In this document: positions 39,023-47,536 of the stretch, piece after piece
Layout of the letters: each line of letters opens with the position of its first letter
How positions within the stretch are numbered: position 1 is the first letter of the stretch
NCBI RefSeq assembly: GCF_023700745.1
Contig: NZ_JAMPYG010000005.1
Span: 62,001 to 126,000 of the forward strand
Source of the DNA: Rhodoferax sp.
GTDB taxonomy: Bacteria; Pseudomonadota; Gammaproteobacteria; Burkholderiales; Burkholderiaceae_C
Direction: 5' to 3'
DNA length: 64,000 nt
Notes under the pieces: generated by a model
Told to the model about the DNA's origin: nothing
The model's input: only the letters and a program-made list of their open reading frames with translations
Database searches by the model: none
Position numbers and translations under genes: made by a program

Positions 39023-39340
39023 TCACACACCCCAAACGACATCCTTGCCCACCTGCGCGCTGGTTCTAAGTAAATCGATGAAGGGCGCTGCACGTTGACG
39101 CAACATGATGCTGTCGCCTTCGACTTCAATTTGAAGGCCAGGGTTGGCACGACGACGGGCTTCAACCTCCTCGTGAAGCACAATGGCTGATTCCAGTGCG
39201 GCAATGGCGGCAGGAATCTGGGCCACGGTAATGATGCCCTGCGCTGAGGGCTCTTTGCCAATAATGGTGAGCATTTGCTCCCCATTGGACTGGAGCATGA
39301 TGACGTCTGCGGCAGCTTGGGACTTGAATTTATAGATCAT
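39023..39340 (-). CDS. DUF1840 family protein
   Basis: A 105-residue small protein beginning MIYKFKSQAAADVIMLQSNG, the DUF1840 family start found widely in Betaproteobacteria. The middle (IGKEPSAQGIITVAQIPAAIAALESAI) and the end (RAAPFIDLLRTSAQVGKDVVWGV) also fit. No catalytic motif, signal peptide or membrane segment is visible, and function is unknown in the family. It is a single gene in front of the pilA region. Confidence 0.85.
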   Translation of the reverse strand: MIYKFKSQAAADVIMLQSNGEQMLTIIGKEPSAQGIITVAQIPAAIAALESAIVLHEEVEARRRANPGLQIEVEGDSIMLRQRAAPFIDLLRTSAQVGKDVVWGV

Positions 39341-39518
39341 GATGATCGCTCCAAAAGTTGATTTGTGTGAACCCTGCTATTCATTATGTTACGCAGGTTA
39401 GACCACGTTGGCGGCTTCTTGATTGATAAAAATCAGTGCCACTGCCGTGCGCCACTTCCGCAGCCCTGCCCGGTGCAGGCGGCAGCGCGGTCTACGCTAC
39501 CGCGAAGCCGATCGATGC

Positions 39519-39580
39519 GACAAAAATGTCAGATTCAGCAGAAATGCGTCAGCGCAGTTGACAAAAATGATCAGATCCAG
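39519..39580 (+). promoter_or_regulatory. Direct repeat upstream of the pilA promoter, candidate PilR/NtrC-type activator sites
   Basis: GACAAAAATG followed by TCAGAT and CAG occurs at 39519-39538 and, with one inserted base and one change, at 39560-39580. The copies are 41 bases apart, close to four helical turns, and lie 55-115 bases before the -24/-12 promoter, where activators of sigma-54 bind. Confidence 0.5.
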
Positions 39581-39634
39581 ATGTTTGGATCGATCAAATT
39601 CATCTAAAAACTTCAATTATTGATAACAAAGCAC

Positions 39635-39650
39635 TTGGCACAATAACTGC
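39635..39650 (+). promoter_or_regulatory. Sigma-54 promoter of pilA
   Basis: TTGGCACAATAACTGC fits the -24/-12 consensus TTGGCACR-N4-TTGC with a single mismatch and correct GG-to-GC spacing (39637 and 39649). The transcription start is expected near 39662, with a 36-base leader to the pilA ATG. Type IV pilin genes are classically sigma-54/PilR-dependent. Confidence 0.8.
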
Positions 39651-39697
39651 TTTAATTGCTGTCTCGTTCCGTTGTTTCATTTTTTAAGGAGTTCCTC

Positions 39698-40153
39698 ATG
39701 AAACGTTCCATGCGTACAGTACAAAAGGGTTTTACCCTGATCGAGTTGATGATCGTTGTGGCGATCATTGGTATTCTGGCTGCCGTGGCGCTGCCGGCTT
39801 ATCAGGATTACACGGTGAAGTCCAAAGTCTCCGAGGCTGTGAGCTTGTCTTCGCCGGCACGGACGTCTTTGGGTGTTGCCTGCAGTGAAGCCACATTGGC
39901 CTCCGGTATTACTCATGCGTCATTAGGTCTGCCTGATGCAGCGGACATTAAAGGAAAATACACAAAGCAAGTACTCGCTGCGGCTACATCAGCTTCTGAA
40001 GCGACGGTGACCATTCAAATGTTAGCTATTGGTAGCGCGATAACTGACGGACAAGACATTGTTTATAAGGGAACTTGTGGTGTGGCGGGTATGACTTGGG
40101 AGATTGACGCAGGAGCTTCTGAAGTAGCCGACAAGTACCTGCCCAAGGTTTGA
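39698..40153 (+). CDS. pilA: Type IV major pilin PilA
   Basis: A 151-residue type IVa pilin. The leader [11 protein letters not shown] is cut before the F of [20 protein letters not shown], which holds the conserved Glu at position 5 of the mature protein. The body has the [16 protein letters not shown] segment of beta- and gammaproteobacterial pilins. Two Cys (VACSEATL and KGTCGVAG) can form the C-terminal disulfide loop. The start has an AAGGAG site at 39686-39691; an upstream ATG at 39656 lies before the expected transcription start and is rejected. A terminator follows and then a gene for a pilin glycosyltransferase. Confidence 0.96.
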   Translation: MKRSMRTVQKGFTLIELMIVVAIIGILAAVALPAYQDYTVKSKVSEAVSLSSPARTSLGVACSEATLASGITHASLGLPDAADIKGKYTKQVLAAATSASEATVTIQMLAIGSAITDGQDIVYKGTCGVAGMTWEIDAGASEVADKYLPKV

Positions 40154-40230
40154 TGCGATTGACTGAAGCCTGATTTGATTCCCCACTGCTGACTTCCTTG
40201 TGTGGGGTCAGTGTAGAGAATTCCGACATA

Positions 40231-40258
40231 AGGCACCCCTTTGAGGGTGCCTTTTTTT
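40231..40258 (+). terminator. Intrinsic terminator after pilA
   Basis: Stem AGGCACCC (40231-40238), loop CTTTGA, stem GGGTGCCT (40245-40252), followed by seven T. It should limit read-through from the strong pilin promoter into the downstream glycosyltransferase gene. Confidence 0.92.
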
Positions 40259-40289
40259 GTGCGTCAATACTTAAGAATGGCTTGAGCTG

Positions 40290-42059
40290 ATGAAAACCGA
40301 TAAGCCGATCATGTCATCTTTTTGGCTGGTTGCATGGTCATGCACGCTAGCCCTGGGCTGGTTACTCCCAAACCATTATCACCCTTGGTTATCTTTTCAT
40401 TCTGACGCATGGGTCGCGCTGTCGGCGTCATTGGCTTCGTTCGCTGTCATTTGGCGTGCACGTCAACCTCTTGCATGGCATCGCATCACCATCCTGGTTG
40501 CGCTGCTGCTGTGTCTGATCTGGCTACAACATTTTCTCGGCCTGATACCCATCATGGGGAGCGCCTGGATATCGTCGGCATATTTGATTGGCCTATTGCT
40601 GGCGATGCTGACGAGTGCGCATTGGGAAGCACGTTCCCCAGCCCAGCTTGGTGATGGGCTGTTCCTGGCGATTGGCATCGCCGCCTTGGTGTCGGTGAGT
40701 TTGCAGATGCAACAAATGTTGCAATTGGTGGGTCTCACCTCGGTGTCGTCGCTCGGGCCGCAACTCCAGCAATCTCTGCAACTCGATGGACTGGGCCTCT
40801 GGATCATGGGCAGTAACACAGATCGCCCACACGCCAACCTGGGCCAGCCCAATCAGTTAGCCACCTTGTTGTTATGGGGGGTGCTGGCTGCCGCATGGGG
40901 CCTTATAAGAAAACGCATCGGCGGCACGATCGCGCTGCTCATGATGCTATTTCTTTTGTTGGGTATCGCTTTGACCAGCTCGCGCACCGCCTGGGTTGGG
41001 GTGGCTTTGTTGGTTGGAGCGGCGTGGTGGTGGCGACAGTTGTGGCGCAACGCACGCTGGCCCTGGGTCGCCACGGGCTTGGGCTTGTATTTTGTCGTTT
41101 GTGTTGTGGGCGTGAACTGGATGCGCCAAATATGGCTGGGCACGTCACAGATGGATATTGACCATTTGATTCGGCTCAGTGGTGAAATTCGTCCACTTGC
41201 GTGGTCGATTTTTCTGGATGCGGCCTGGCAGCGGCCATGGTTCGGCTACGGCTGGAACCAGACTGCGCTGGCGCAAATGGCAGTGGCAAGTGAGCATCCA
41301 CCGTTGCATGTTGTGTTTACTTATGGGCACAACCTGTTTCTTGATCTGGTGCTGTGGTGCGGCGTTCCGCTGGGTTTGCTGATATCGGCTTCGCTGATCG
41401 GGTGGTTCTGGAAACGGCTTCGCGCGATTCAGAGCGCGGAAAATGCCGTGCTTTGGCTTGTTTTACTGGTCGTGGCTAACCACGCCATGTTCGAGTTGCC
41501 TTTGTACTATGCCTATTTTTTGCTGCCCGCCGGTTTGGTGATGGGGTCGTTGCATACGCGACTGGGTGTGTCGCCCATTGTGTCGATGGGACGCAGGGCT
41601 TTTCTGGCACTGTGGTTTGCAATGACGACACTTTTGGCACTCATCATTCGTGATTACACCCGTGTCGAGCCAAGCTATCAGACCCTGCGTCTGGAGTGGT
41701 CGCGCATCAAAATGACCTTGCCGGTAGGGCCGCCAGACGTATTGCTCTTGACCCAGTGGCATGACTACATCAAGTATGCAAGGATCGAACCCACAGCGGG
41801 TTTGAGTGCTGCAGAATTGAATTGGATGCGCAACGTCACAGGCTTGTACCCCAACCCCATTCTCATGCACAAATTTGCAATCACTTTGGCGCTGAACCAA
41901 CGTCCCGATGAAGCCCGGTTATGGCTGAAAACGCTGTGCAAGGTGGCACCTGACTCCGAATGTCTTATTGCAGAGAAGTTATGGGCCAGACAGTCTTTAA
42001 AGTATCCCGAAATCGCCGCAATTCCCTGGCCAATCAAGAAAACCGATCTCGCCCCTTAA
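40290..42059 (+). CDS. PglL/TfpO-type O-oligosaccharyltransferase (Wzy_C family)
   Basis: A 589-residue inner-membrane protein with about 12 hydrophobic helices. It should transfer lipid-linked glycan to Ser/Thr of pilin in the periplasm. The large-loop motif RPHANLGQPNQLATLLLWG is the PglL_A signature, and the Wzy_C core includes TSSRTAWVGVALL, WFGYGWNQTA and the conserved His in YGHNLFLDLVLWCGVP. A soluble C-terminal part (about 480-589) follows. Its place directly behind pilA supports pilin as acceptor, as for the pilO/tfpO gene next to pilA in Pseudomonas. Base composition is a little lower in GC than its neighbours. A role in O-antigen ligation is the alternative. Confidence 0.88.
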   Translation: MKTDKPIMSSFWLVAWSCTLALGWLLPNHYHPWLSFHSDAWVALSASLASFAVIWRARQPLAWHRITILVALLLCLIWLQHFLGLIPIMGSAWISSAYLIGLLLAMLTSAHWEARSPAQLGDGLFLAIGIAALVSVSLQMQQMLQLVGLTSVSSLGPQLQQSLQLDGLGLWIMGSNTDRPHANLGQPNQLATLLLWGVLAAAWGLIRKRIGGTIALLMMLFLLLGIALTSSRTAWVGVALLVGAAWWWRQLWRNARWPWVATGLGLYFVVCVVGVNWMRQIWLGTSQMDIDHLIRLSGEIRPLAWSIFLDAAWQRPWFGYGWNQTALAQMAVASEHPPLHVVFTYGHNLFLDLVLWCGVPLGLLISASLIGWFWKRLRAIQSAENAVLWLVLLVVANHAMFELPLYYAYFLLPAGLVMGSLHTRLGVSPIVSMGRRAFLALWFAMTTLLALIIRDYTRVEPSYQTLRLEWSRIKMTLPVGPPDVLLLTQWHDYIKYARIEPTAGLSAAELNWMRNVTGLYPNPILMHKFAITLALNQRPDEARLWLKTLCKVAPDSECLIAEKLWARQSLKYPEIAAIPWPIKKTDLAP

Positions 42060-42113
42060 CTCCCCGTGCACGAGCCATGCGCAATCTCCGTGGCCGAGGG
42101 TCTCGTCAGCCAA

Positions 42114-42656
42114 TTAATAGGAAGTCGCTGACCGCGCCGCCTGATCGTAGCGCCCTGAAATGATGCGCAGCAGTTCAGAGAATTCACCAAGCTGGCGGTT
42201 TTCCTCTGCTGTTCCGGAAAAGCCCGGCATGAGGCACGCCTCCCGCACTTCCCGGTAGCGCATGCACAACGCGGCACCCGCCTCGGTGGTGGAGAAGAAC
42301 ACCTCTTTGCCCTTCTTCTGGCTGCGCACATAGCCTGCATTCACCAGCTTCTTGAGCGAGTAAGACACCACATGCGTGTCTTCAATATTCAGCACGAAGC
42401 AAATATCCGCCAGGCGCTTTTCCATGCCGCGGTGGTTGGTGTGGTGCAGTACCAGCACATCGATGCTCGCCATGTCCTTCACCCCTGCGGCGCCCATGCA
42501 GCGGGTGATCCACCGGTTGAACGCATGGGTGGCAATGATGAGTCCAAACTCGAATTCGGATAGTTCTGGCGACTTTTCAGACACCAAATGCGCAGACGTC
42601 ACGATCCGTTGCGGACCGCTGGTCTTCACAGGATCGGAGGAGGATTTTTGCATCAT
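42114..42656 (-). CDS. Winged-helix (MarR-like, COG5631) regulator of the 5-oxoproline cluster
   Basis: A 180-residue predicted transcription factor with a central winged helix (IDVLVLHHTNHRGMEKRLADICFVLNIEDTHVVSYSLKKLVNAGYV, then SQKKGKEVFFSTTEAG). It matches the COG5631 group of MarR-like regulators as I recall it. Two ATG codons in a row (42656 and 42653) are possible starts; an AGGAGG motif upstream on this strand is absent. It is divergent from the TRAP transporter genes, and near-identical inverted motifs lie at its start codon and 86 bases away, so it likely represses or senses for this cluster. Confidence 0.82.
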   Translation of the reverse strand: MMQKSSSDPVKTSGPQRIVTSAHLVSEKSPELSEFEFGLIIATHAFNRWITRCMGAAGVKDMASIDVLVLHHTNHRGMEKRLADICFVLNIEDTHVVSYSLKKLVNAGYVRSQKKGKEVFFSTTEAGAALCMRYREVREACLMPGFSGTAEENRQLGEFSELLRIISGRYDQAARSATSY

Positions 42657-42749
42657 TGTTTACATCAGTTCTTGAAAAACATACCATGGAAGGGCTATCG
42701 GACCGTTATTTCATGATAACAACATTGGCAATTCGGGTAAACGATGATG
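42651..42749. promoter_or_regulatory. Inverted operator pair in the divergent regulator/TRAP promoter region
   Basis: CATCATTGTTTAC at 42651-42663 and its inverted copy GTAAACGATGATG at 42737-42749 match at 12 of 13 positions. The first overlaps the regulator start codon and the second lies about 100 bases before dctP. The arrangement fits a dimeric repressor binding both sites or looping between them. The remaining bases to 42850 are AT-rich and contain TTGTTAACA. Confidence 0.6.
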
Positions 42750-42850
42750 TCATAACGTAGATAAATTGTTAACATTTTGCTGTTGTAAATGATTTAGCAA
42801 CGCAAACTGGCTTCTCTTGGTCGCCTTTTCTTTTCTTCAAGGAGTACACC

Positions 42851-43831
42851 ATGGTCTATGTCAAACAGTGGGCAGCAGCAGGGATGACGGCAGCCCTTTT
42901 ATCTCTCGCCAACCCGGTAATGGCCCAACAGAAGTGGGACATGCCCACTGGCTACCCGGCATCCAACTTTCACACCGAAAACATTCAACAGTTTGCAAAA
43001 GACGTTGATCAGGCGACTGCAGGCAAACTGAAGATCACGGTGCACGATGGCGGCTCGCTCTTCAAGGCCAACGAAATCAAGCGTGCCGTACAAGGCGGGC
43101 AGGCACAGCTGGGCGAAATCATCATTTCCGGCTACTCCAACGAGAACCCGTTATTTGGTCTGGACTCGATTCCTTTCCTCGCCACCAGCTATGCTGAGGC
43201 CCAAAAACTCTGGAAAGTCTCACAGGCACCGACAGAGGCTGCTCTGGCCAAGCAGGGCATGAAAGTGCTGTATGCGGTGGCATGGCCGCCCCAGGGCATT
43301 TTCAGCGCCAAACCAATTCAGTCCACCGCAGATCTCAAAGGCGTGAAATGGCGTGCCTACAACCCGAATACCAGCCGCATCGCACAACTCGTGGGCGCAC
43401 AGCCGGTCACCGTGCAAGCGGCAGAGTTGACACAAGCCTTGGCCACGGGCGCGGTCACCACCTTCATGACATCGGGTGCCACCGGTTACGACAGCAAGGT
43501 GTGGGAGCAGGTCAAGTACTACTACGACGTGAGCGCGTGGTTGCCCAAAAACCTCGTGCTGGTGTCGCAAAAAGCATTTGACAGCCTGGATCAACCCACC
43601 AAAGCCGCTTTGACCAAGGCAGCCGAGGCGGCGGAAGCGCGTGGCTGGAAAGTCAGTGCCGAGAAAAACACCTGGTACCTGGAACAACTGCGCAAGAACG
43701 GCATGACGGTCGATGCAGGCAGCCCGGCACTGCGTGCCGAACTCAAGAAGATTGGCGAAACCATGGTGGCGGACTGGGTGAAGCAGACCGGTAGCGATGG
43801 CCAGGCCATCATCGACGCCTTCCGCAAGTGA
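42851..43831 (+). CDS. TRAP transporter substrate-binding protein (DctP family)
   Basis: A 326-residue periplasmic binding protein. The signal peptide (WAAAGMTAALLSLANPVMAQ) is followed by the mature start QKWDMPTGYPASNFHTENIQQFAKDV. The conserved Arg of DctP proteins that contacts a carboxylate is in KGVKWRAYNPN. The start ATG has AAGGAG upstream. It is first in a row with DctQ, DctM and pxpBCA, so 5-oxoproline (pyroglutamate) or a related acid is the inferred ligand. A GC-rich hairpin follows the gene. Confidence 0.9.
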   Translation: MVYVKQWAAAGMTAALLSLANPVMAQQKWDMPTGYPASNFHTENIQQFAKDVDQATAGKLKITVHDGGSLFKANEIKRAVQGGQAQLGEIIISGYSNENPLFGLDSIPFLATSYAEAQKLWKVSQAPTEAALAKQGMKVLYAVAWPPQGIFSAKPIQSTADLKGVKWRAYNPNTSRIAQLVGAQPVTVQAAELTQALATGAVTTFMTSGATGYDSKVWEQVKYYYDVSAWLPKNLVLVSQKAFDSLDQPTKAALTKAAEAAEARGWKVSAEKNTWYLEQLRKNGMTVDAGSPALRAELKKIGETMVADWVKQTGSDGQAIIDAFRK

Positions 43832-43852
43832 TCGCCTCAAGCCGATGAATAC

Positions 43853-43868
43853 GCCCCCATTCGGGGGC
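43853..43868 (+). other. Strong stem-loop between dctP and dctQ
   Basis: GCCCCC-ATTC-GGGGGC, with no T run after it. It is probably an mRNA 3'-end stabiliser or partial attenuator that raises binding-protein levels over the membrane subunits, as is common after binding-protein genes in transport operons. Confidence 0.65.
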
Positions 43869-43890
43869 AAGCTACTTTGAAAGGAAAGCC

Positions 43891-44409
43891 ATGCGCCAAT
43901 TTTTGGATCGCGTTTTCAACGCTGTGGGATACCTCGCCGGGATATTCATGGTGGGTACCCTGTTGGCCGTCTTGACCAGCATTGCGGGCCGCCTGGTCCC
44001 TGCCCTGGATCTCCCCGGCGCCGATGCTTACGCCGGGTACTGCATGGCCTGCTCTGCCTTTCTCGCGCTGGCGCCCACATTGCGCCGCGGCGAACACATC
44101 CGTGTCACCTTATTGCTCAACCTGTTGCCGCATACCCCCCGGAAAACCCTGGACATCCTGTGCCATGTCGTCGCCATTGGCATTGCTGGGGCGCTGGCGT
44201 GGTACTCCGTCCGGCTGGTGGCGCAGTCGCGTGAGTTTTTTGATATCTCCACGGGTCTGGATGCCACACCTTTGTGGATTCCCCAACTCGGCATGGCCTT
44301 GGGCACCTCGCTGCTGGTGTTGGCCTTTGCAGGCGATCTGATCCTTTTATTGCGCGGCGAAGCATTGCGCGACGAATCTTCTGATAACGAACCCGTGCGC
44401 GTGGAATAA
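43891..44409 (+). CDS. TRAP transporter small membrane subunit (DctQ family)
   Basis: A 172-residue protein with four hydrophobic segments (about residues 15-37, 50-70, 90-112, 130-155) as in DctQ. The conserved segment FLALAPTLRRGEHIRVTLLLNLLP is the family signature. It acts with the large subunit in a Na+-coupled importer. The start has GAAAGG upstream. Ten bases separate it from the large-subunit gene. Confidence 0.9.
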   Translation: MRQFLDRVFNAVGYLAGIFMVGTLLAVLTSIAGRLVPALDLPGADAYAGYCMACSAFLALAPTLRRGEHIRVTLLLNLLPHTPRKTLDILCHVVAIGIAGALAWYSVRLVAQSREFFDISTGLDATPLWIPQLGMALGTSLLVLAFAGDLILLLRGEALRDESSDNEPVRVE

Positions 44410-44418
44410 GGACACATC

Positions 44419-45717
44419 ATGGATTTAACAATTACCGCATTGCTGATTGCAGCACTCTTCCTCATGCTCGGTAGCGGAGTTTGGGTTGGTCTGGCGCTGA
44501 CCGGCGTCGCGTGGATTGGCATGGAATTGTTCACCAGCCGGGCCGTGGGCGATGCCATGGCGGTGACGATCTGGGGATCTTCGTCGTCATGGACCCTGAC
44601 CGCCCTACCCCTCTTCATCTGGATGGGCGAAATTCTGTTCCGTACCAAACTGTCAGAAGACATGTTCAAGGGTCTGGCGCCCTGGCTGGAGCGTTTGCCC
44701 GGTCGTCTGCTGCACACCAACATCATTGGCTGCACCATTTTTGCGGCCGTGTCCGGCTCCTCTGCTGCCACCTGCGCCACCATCGGCAAGATGACCCTGC
44801 CCGAGTTGGCCAAGCGTGGCTACCCAGAGCACATGGCACTGGGCACGCTGGCTGGGGCTGGCACCCTGGGCCTGATGATCCCGCCCTCCATCATCATGAT
44901 CGTCTACGGTGTGGCGGCCAACGTGTCGATCGCCCAGCTGTTCATCGCCGGCGTGATGCCGGGCCTGCTGCTGGCCAGCCTGTTCATGGGCTACACCATG
45001 GTGTGGGCATTGCTGAATCCAGGAAAAATCCCACCGGCTGGCCCCGCCATGTCCTTCGTTGCCAAGCTCAAGGAATCGCGCAATCTGTTGCCGGTGGTGG
45101 CGCTGATTGGTGCCGTACTGGGCTCCGTCTACAGCGGTATTGCCACGGCCACCGAGTCGGCGGCGCTGGGTGTGGTCGGCGCGCTGATCATTGCCGCGGT
45201 GCAAGGCGAGTTGCGCTGGCGCCAGTTCCGCGACAGCCTGCTGGGCGCCACGCGCTTGTACTGCATGATTGCGCTGATCCTGGCCGGTGCCGCCTTTCTG
45301 ACCCTGTCCATGGGTTACATGGGCTTGCCACGCCAATTGGCCGGGTGGATCAGCGGGCTGGGCTTGTCGCAGTTTCAGTTGATCGCTGCCTTGATGGTCT
45401 TTTTCATAGTGCTGGGCTGCTTCCTGGATGGCATCTCGATCGTGGTGCTCACCATGGGCGTGCTGTTACCCACCATCGAAAAGGCCGGCATTGACCTCGT
45501 TTGGTTCGGGATTTTTGTGGTGATGGTGGTGGAAATGGCTCAGATCACGCCGCCGGTGGGCTTCAACCTGTTCGTGCTGCAAGGCATGACCAAAAAGGAA
45601 ATCACCTACCTCGCCAGGCATGCGATGCCGATGTTTTTGCTGATGGTGTTTGCGGTACTGCTCATCTATTTTGTTCCCGGCATCGTCACCTGGATGCCGG
45701 CCCAGATGGCGGGGTGA
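44419..45717 (+). CDS. TRAP transporter large permease (DctM family)
   Basis: A 432-residue inner-membrane transporter with about 12 membrane segments. DctM motifs are visible: AVSGSSAATCATIGKMTLPELAKRGY, AGTLGLMIPPSIIMIVYGV and EMAQITPPVGFNLFVLQG. It carries the ligand delivered by the binding protein encoded upstream, driven by a Na+ gradient. It is followed after 3 bases by pxpB, so transport and catabolism are surely coexpressed. Confidence 0.95.
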   Translation: MDLTITALLIAALFLMLGSGVWVGLALTGVAWIGMELFTSRAVGDAMAVTIWGSSSSWTLTALPLFIWMGEILFRTKLSEDMFKGLAPWLERLPGRLLHTNIIGCTIFAAVSGSSAATCATIGKMTLPELAKRGYPEHMALGTLAGAGTLGLMIPPSIIMIVYGVAANVSIAQLFIAGVMPGLLLASLFMGYTMVWALLNPGKIPPAGPAMSFVAKLKESRNLLPVVALIGAVLGSVYSGIATATESAALGVVGALIIAAVQGELRWRQFRDSLLGATRLYCMIALILAGAAFLTLSMGYMGLPRQLAGWISGLGLSQFQLIAALMVFFIVLGCFLDGISIVVLTMGVLLPTIEKAGIDLVWFGIFVVMVVEMAQITPPVGFNLFVLQGMTKKEITYLARHAMPMFLLMVFAVLLIYFVPGIVTWMPAQMAG

Positions 45718-45720
45718 TCC

Positions 45721-46497
45721 ATGGAGACTCTGAACCAACAGGTGCCGCGTTTGCTGGCACTGGGTGATGGTGCGTGGACACTGGAGTTCGGCAACGAGAT
45801 CAGCGCATCCATCAATGCGCGTGTGACCGGCCTGGCTGATCGAGTCAACCGGGTGCGCCATGAACTGCCCTTGCTCGCCAGCGTCACCGACGTGGTGCCC
45901 ACTTACCGCTCACTCACCGTGCATTTCGACCCCAGTGATTCGCACGCCGATGAATTGGGCGCATGGCTACTGGCCTTGGGACGCGCCGGCCACACGGACG
46001 AACGCAAAGGCCGGCAGTGGTGCCTTCCGGTCTGCTTTGACGAAGACTTTGCACCTGATCTGCCGACCCTGGCGGCCGCCAAAGAACTGACCGCAGACCA
46101 GGTGATAGAACGTCTCCTGGCAGCAGAGTTCCGGGTCTACCTGATCGGCTTCTTGCCGGGCTTTCCCTACATGGGTGGCTTGCCTGCCGAGTTGTCCATG
46201 CCCCGCCTGGCCAGCCCGCGGCAACGGGTGCCCAAGAACTCGCTCGCCGTGGCCGGAGAAATGTGCTCTGTTTATCCGTGGGAAAGCCCCGGTGGCTGGA
46301 ACCTGTTGGGACGAACCCCGGTGCAATTGTTTGACCTCCAGCATGCCGAGCAACCGGCCATGCTGGCGGCGGGCGACCGGGTTCGCTGGTACGCCATACA
46401 GCGCGATGAATACGAACGTCTGCTGGCACTGAGCCAGAGCAGTGGTTTGCCGCGTGAGACCTTTCTGCAGCAGGAGGACGTGACATGCCAGGCATGA
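45721..46497 (+). CDS. pxpB: 5-oxoprolinase subunit PxpB (KipI family)
   Basis: A 258-residue subunit of the ATP-dependent 5-oxoprolinase that opens 5-oxoproline to glutamate. The cyclophilin-like KipI/carboxyltransferase subdomain is visible from LIGFLPGFPYMGGLPAELSMPRLASPRQRVP and ENSLAVAGEMCSVYP-like segments (actual KNSLAVAGEMCSVYPWESPGGWNLLG). The gene overlaps pxpC by 13 bases. A family relation to urea carboxylase/allophanate hydrolase subunit 1 exists, but the trio B-C-A indicates 5-oxoprolinase. Confidence 0.93.
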   Translation: METLNQQVPRLLALGDGAWTLEFGNEISASINARVTGLADRVNRVRHELPLLASVTDVVPTYRSLTVHFDPSDSHADELGAWLLALGRAGHTDERKGRQWCLPVCFDEDFAPDLPTLAAAKELTADQVIERLLAAEFRVYLIGFLPGFPYMGGLPAELSMPRLASPRQRVPKNSLAVAGEMCSVYPWESPGGWNLLGRTPVQLFDLQHAEQPAMLAAGDRVRWYAIQRDEYERLLALSQSSGLPRETFLQQEDVTCQA

Positions 46498-47522
46498 TCG
46501 AAGTGCTGCAACCCGGCTTTGGCACCACCATCCAGGACCGTGGCCGACTCGGCCACCGCCACCAAGGCATCCCGCAGTCGGGCTGGCTTGATGGTCCGCT
46601 GGCGCAGGCTGCCAATGCCCTGGTCGGCAACAGCAGCGGTGATGCGGTGCTGGAGCTTCGTGGCCAGGGGACACAGCTGCGTGTCAAAGCAGGCCCCGTG
46701 CGGGTGGCACTGGCTGGAAGCATCAAGGCGCAATGTCTGCGCGCAGACGGTCAGAGCGTGCCACTGCCCGCGTGGCAGAGCATCACTTTGCAAACGGGTG
46801 ACCACCTGCAACTTGGCGCTGCCGAAAGTGGTTGTGCTTATTTGGCCGTATCGGGGGGGTGTCTGTTGCCGATGCAAATGGGCAGCCGATCCAGCTACTG
46901 GCGCGCTGGCCTGGCCGGCATATTGGGACGCGCGTTGCAACCTGGCGACATGCTGCCCTGCAACACCTGGACAGCGCCAGAACCCAAAGAGTGGCGCACG
47001 CCCGGCGCATGGTTGCCCGCCGGCGGCCCTATTCGCGTGCTGCTGGGGCCCCAGCAGGACCATTTCCAGGACCGTGCGATCGAGGCATTTCTCAACAATG
47101 CGTGGGAGGCCACCGCCGAACAAGACCGCATGGGTTTGCGGCTGCGCGGAACAGCCCTGGCCCATCGCTCGCCTTCGGCGGCAGACATTGTTTCCGACGC
47201 TGTCACCCCCGGTGCCATCCAGGTACCTGCGAATGGGCAGCCGATTGTGTTGCTGGCAGACAGCCAGACCGTCGGTGGTTATCCAAAAATCGCCACCGTC
47301 ATCACGGCCGATCTGCCGCGACTGGCGCACCTGAAACCCGGCACACGCCTGCAATTCGAGGCGGTGAGCAGCGCACAGGCACGGCAAGCACTGCAAGACC
47401 AAAAAACCGGCTGGATGCAATGGCTGGCAAGCCGGGAAACCTTTTTGCCGGCTGGCTTCATCGACGAGACTGCGCTTTACAACAACAACTTGATCAGCGG
47501 CGTTTTGCACGCTGAATGGTGA
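46485..47522 (+). CDS. pxpC: 5-oxoprolinase subunit PxpC (KipA family)
   Basis: A 345-residue biotin-independent carboxyltransferase-like subunit that works with PxpB. The N-terminal motif MIEVLQPGFGTTIQDRGRLGHRHQGIPQSG and the later GAIQVPANGQPIVLLADSQTVGGYPKIATV are the family hallmarks. The start overlaps pxpB by 13 bases, a sign of translational coupling. Confidence 0.93.
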   Translation: MPGMIEVLQPGFGTTIQDRGRLGHRHQGIPQSGWLDGPLAQAANALVGNSSGDAVLELRGQGTQLRVKAGPVRVALAGSIKAQCLRADGQSVPLPAWQSITLQTGDHLQLGAAESGCAYLAVSGGCLLPMQMGSRSSYWRAGLAGILGRALQPGDMLPCNTWTAPEPKEWRTPGAWLPAGGPIRVLLGPQQDHFQDRAIEAFLNNAWEATAEQDRMGLRLRGTALAHRSPSAADIVSDAVTPGAIQVPANGQPIVLLADSQTVGGYPKIATVITADLPRLAHLKPGTRLQFEAVSSAQARQALQDQKTGWMQWLASRETFLPAGFIDETALYNNNLISGVLHAEW

Positions 47523-47536
47523 ACCGGGATATTGAG

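Larger units (their letters stand above)
39341..39697. other. 357-base intergenic region before pilA
   Basis: The region is relatively AT-rich. It holds a direct repeat and a sigma-54 promoter (listed separately). A 73-codon open frame at 39386-39607 is Cys/Arg-rich without family features and crosses the repeats, so it is not called. Confidence 0.5.

Noticed and set aside
39386-39607. Small plus-strand open frame before pilA
   Set aside because: It overlaps the direct repeats of the pilA control region, has no ribosome site and a Cys/Arg-rich, non-protein-like composition.
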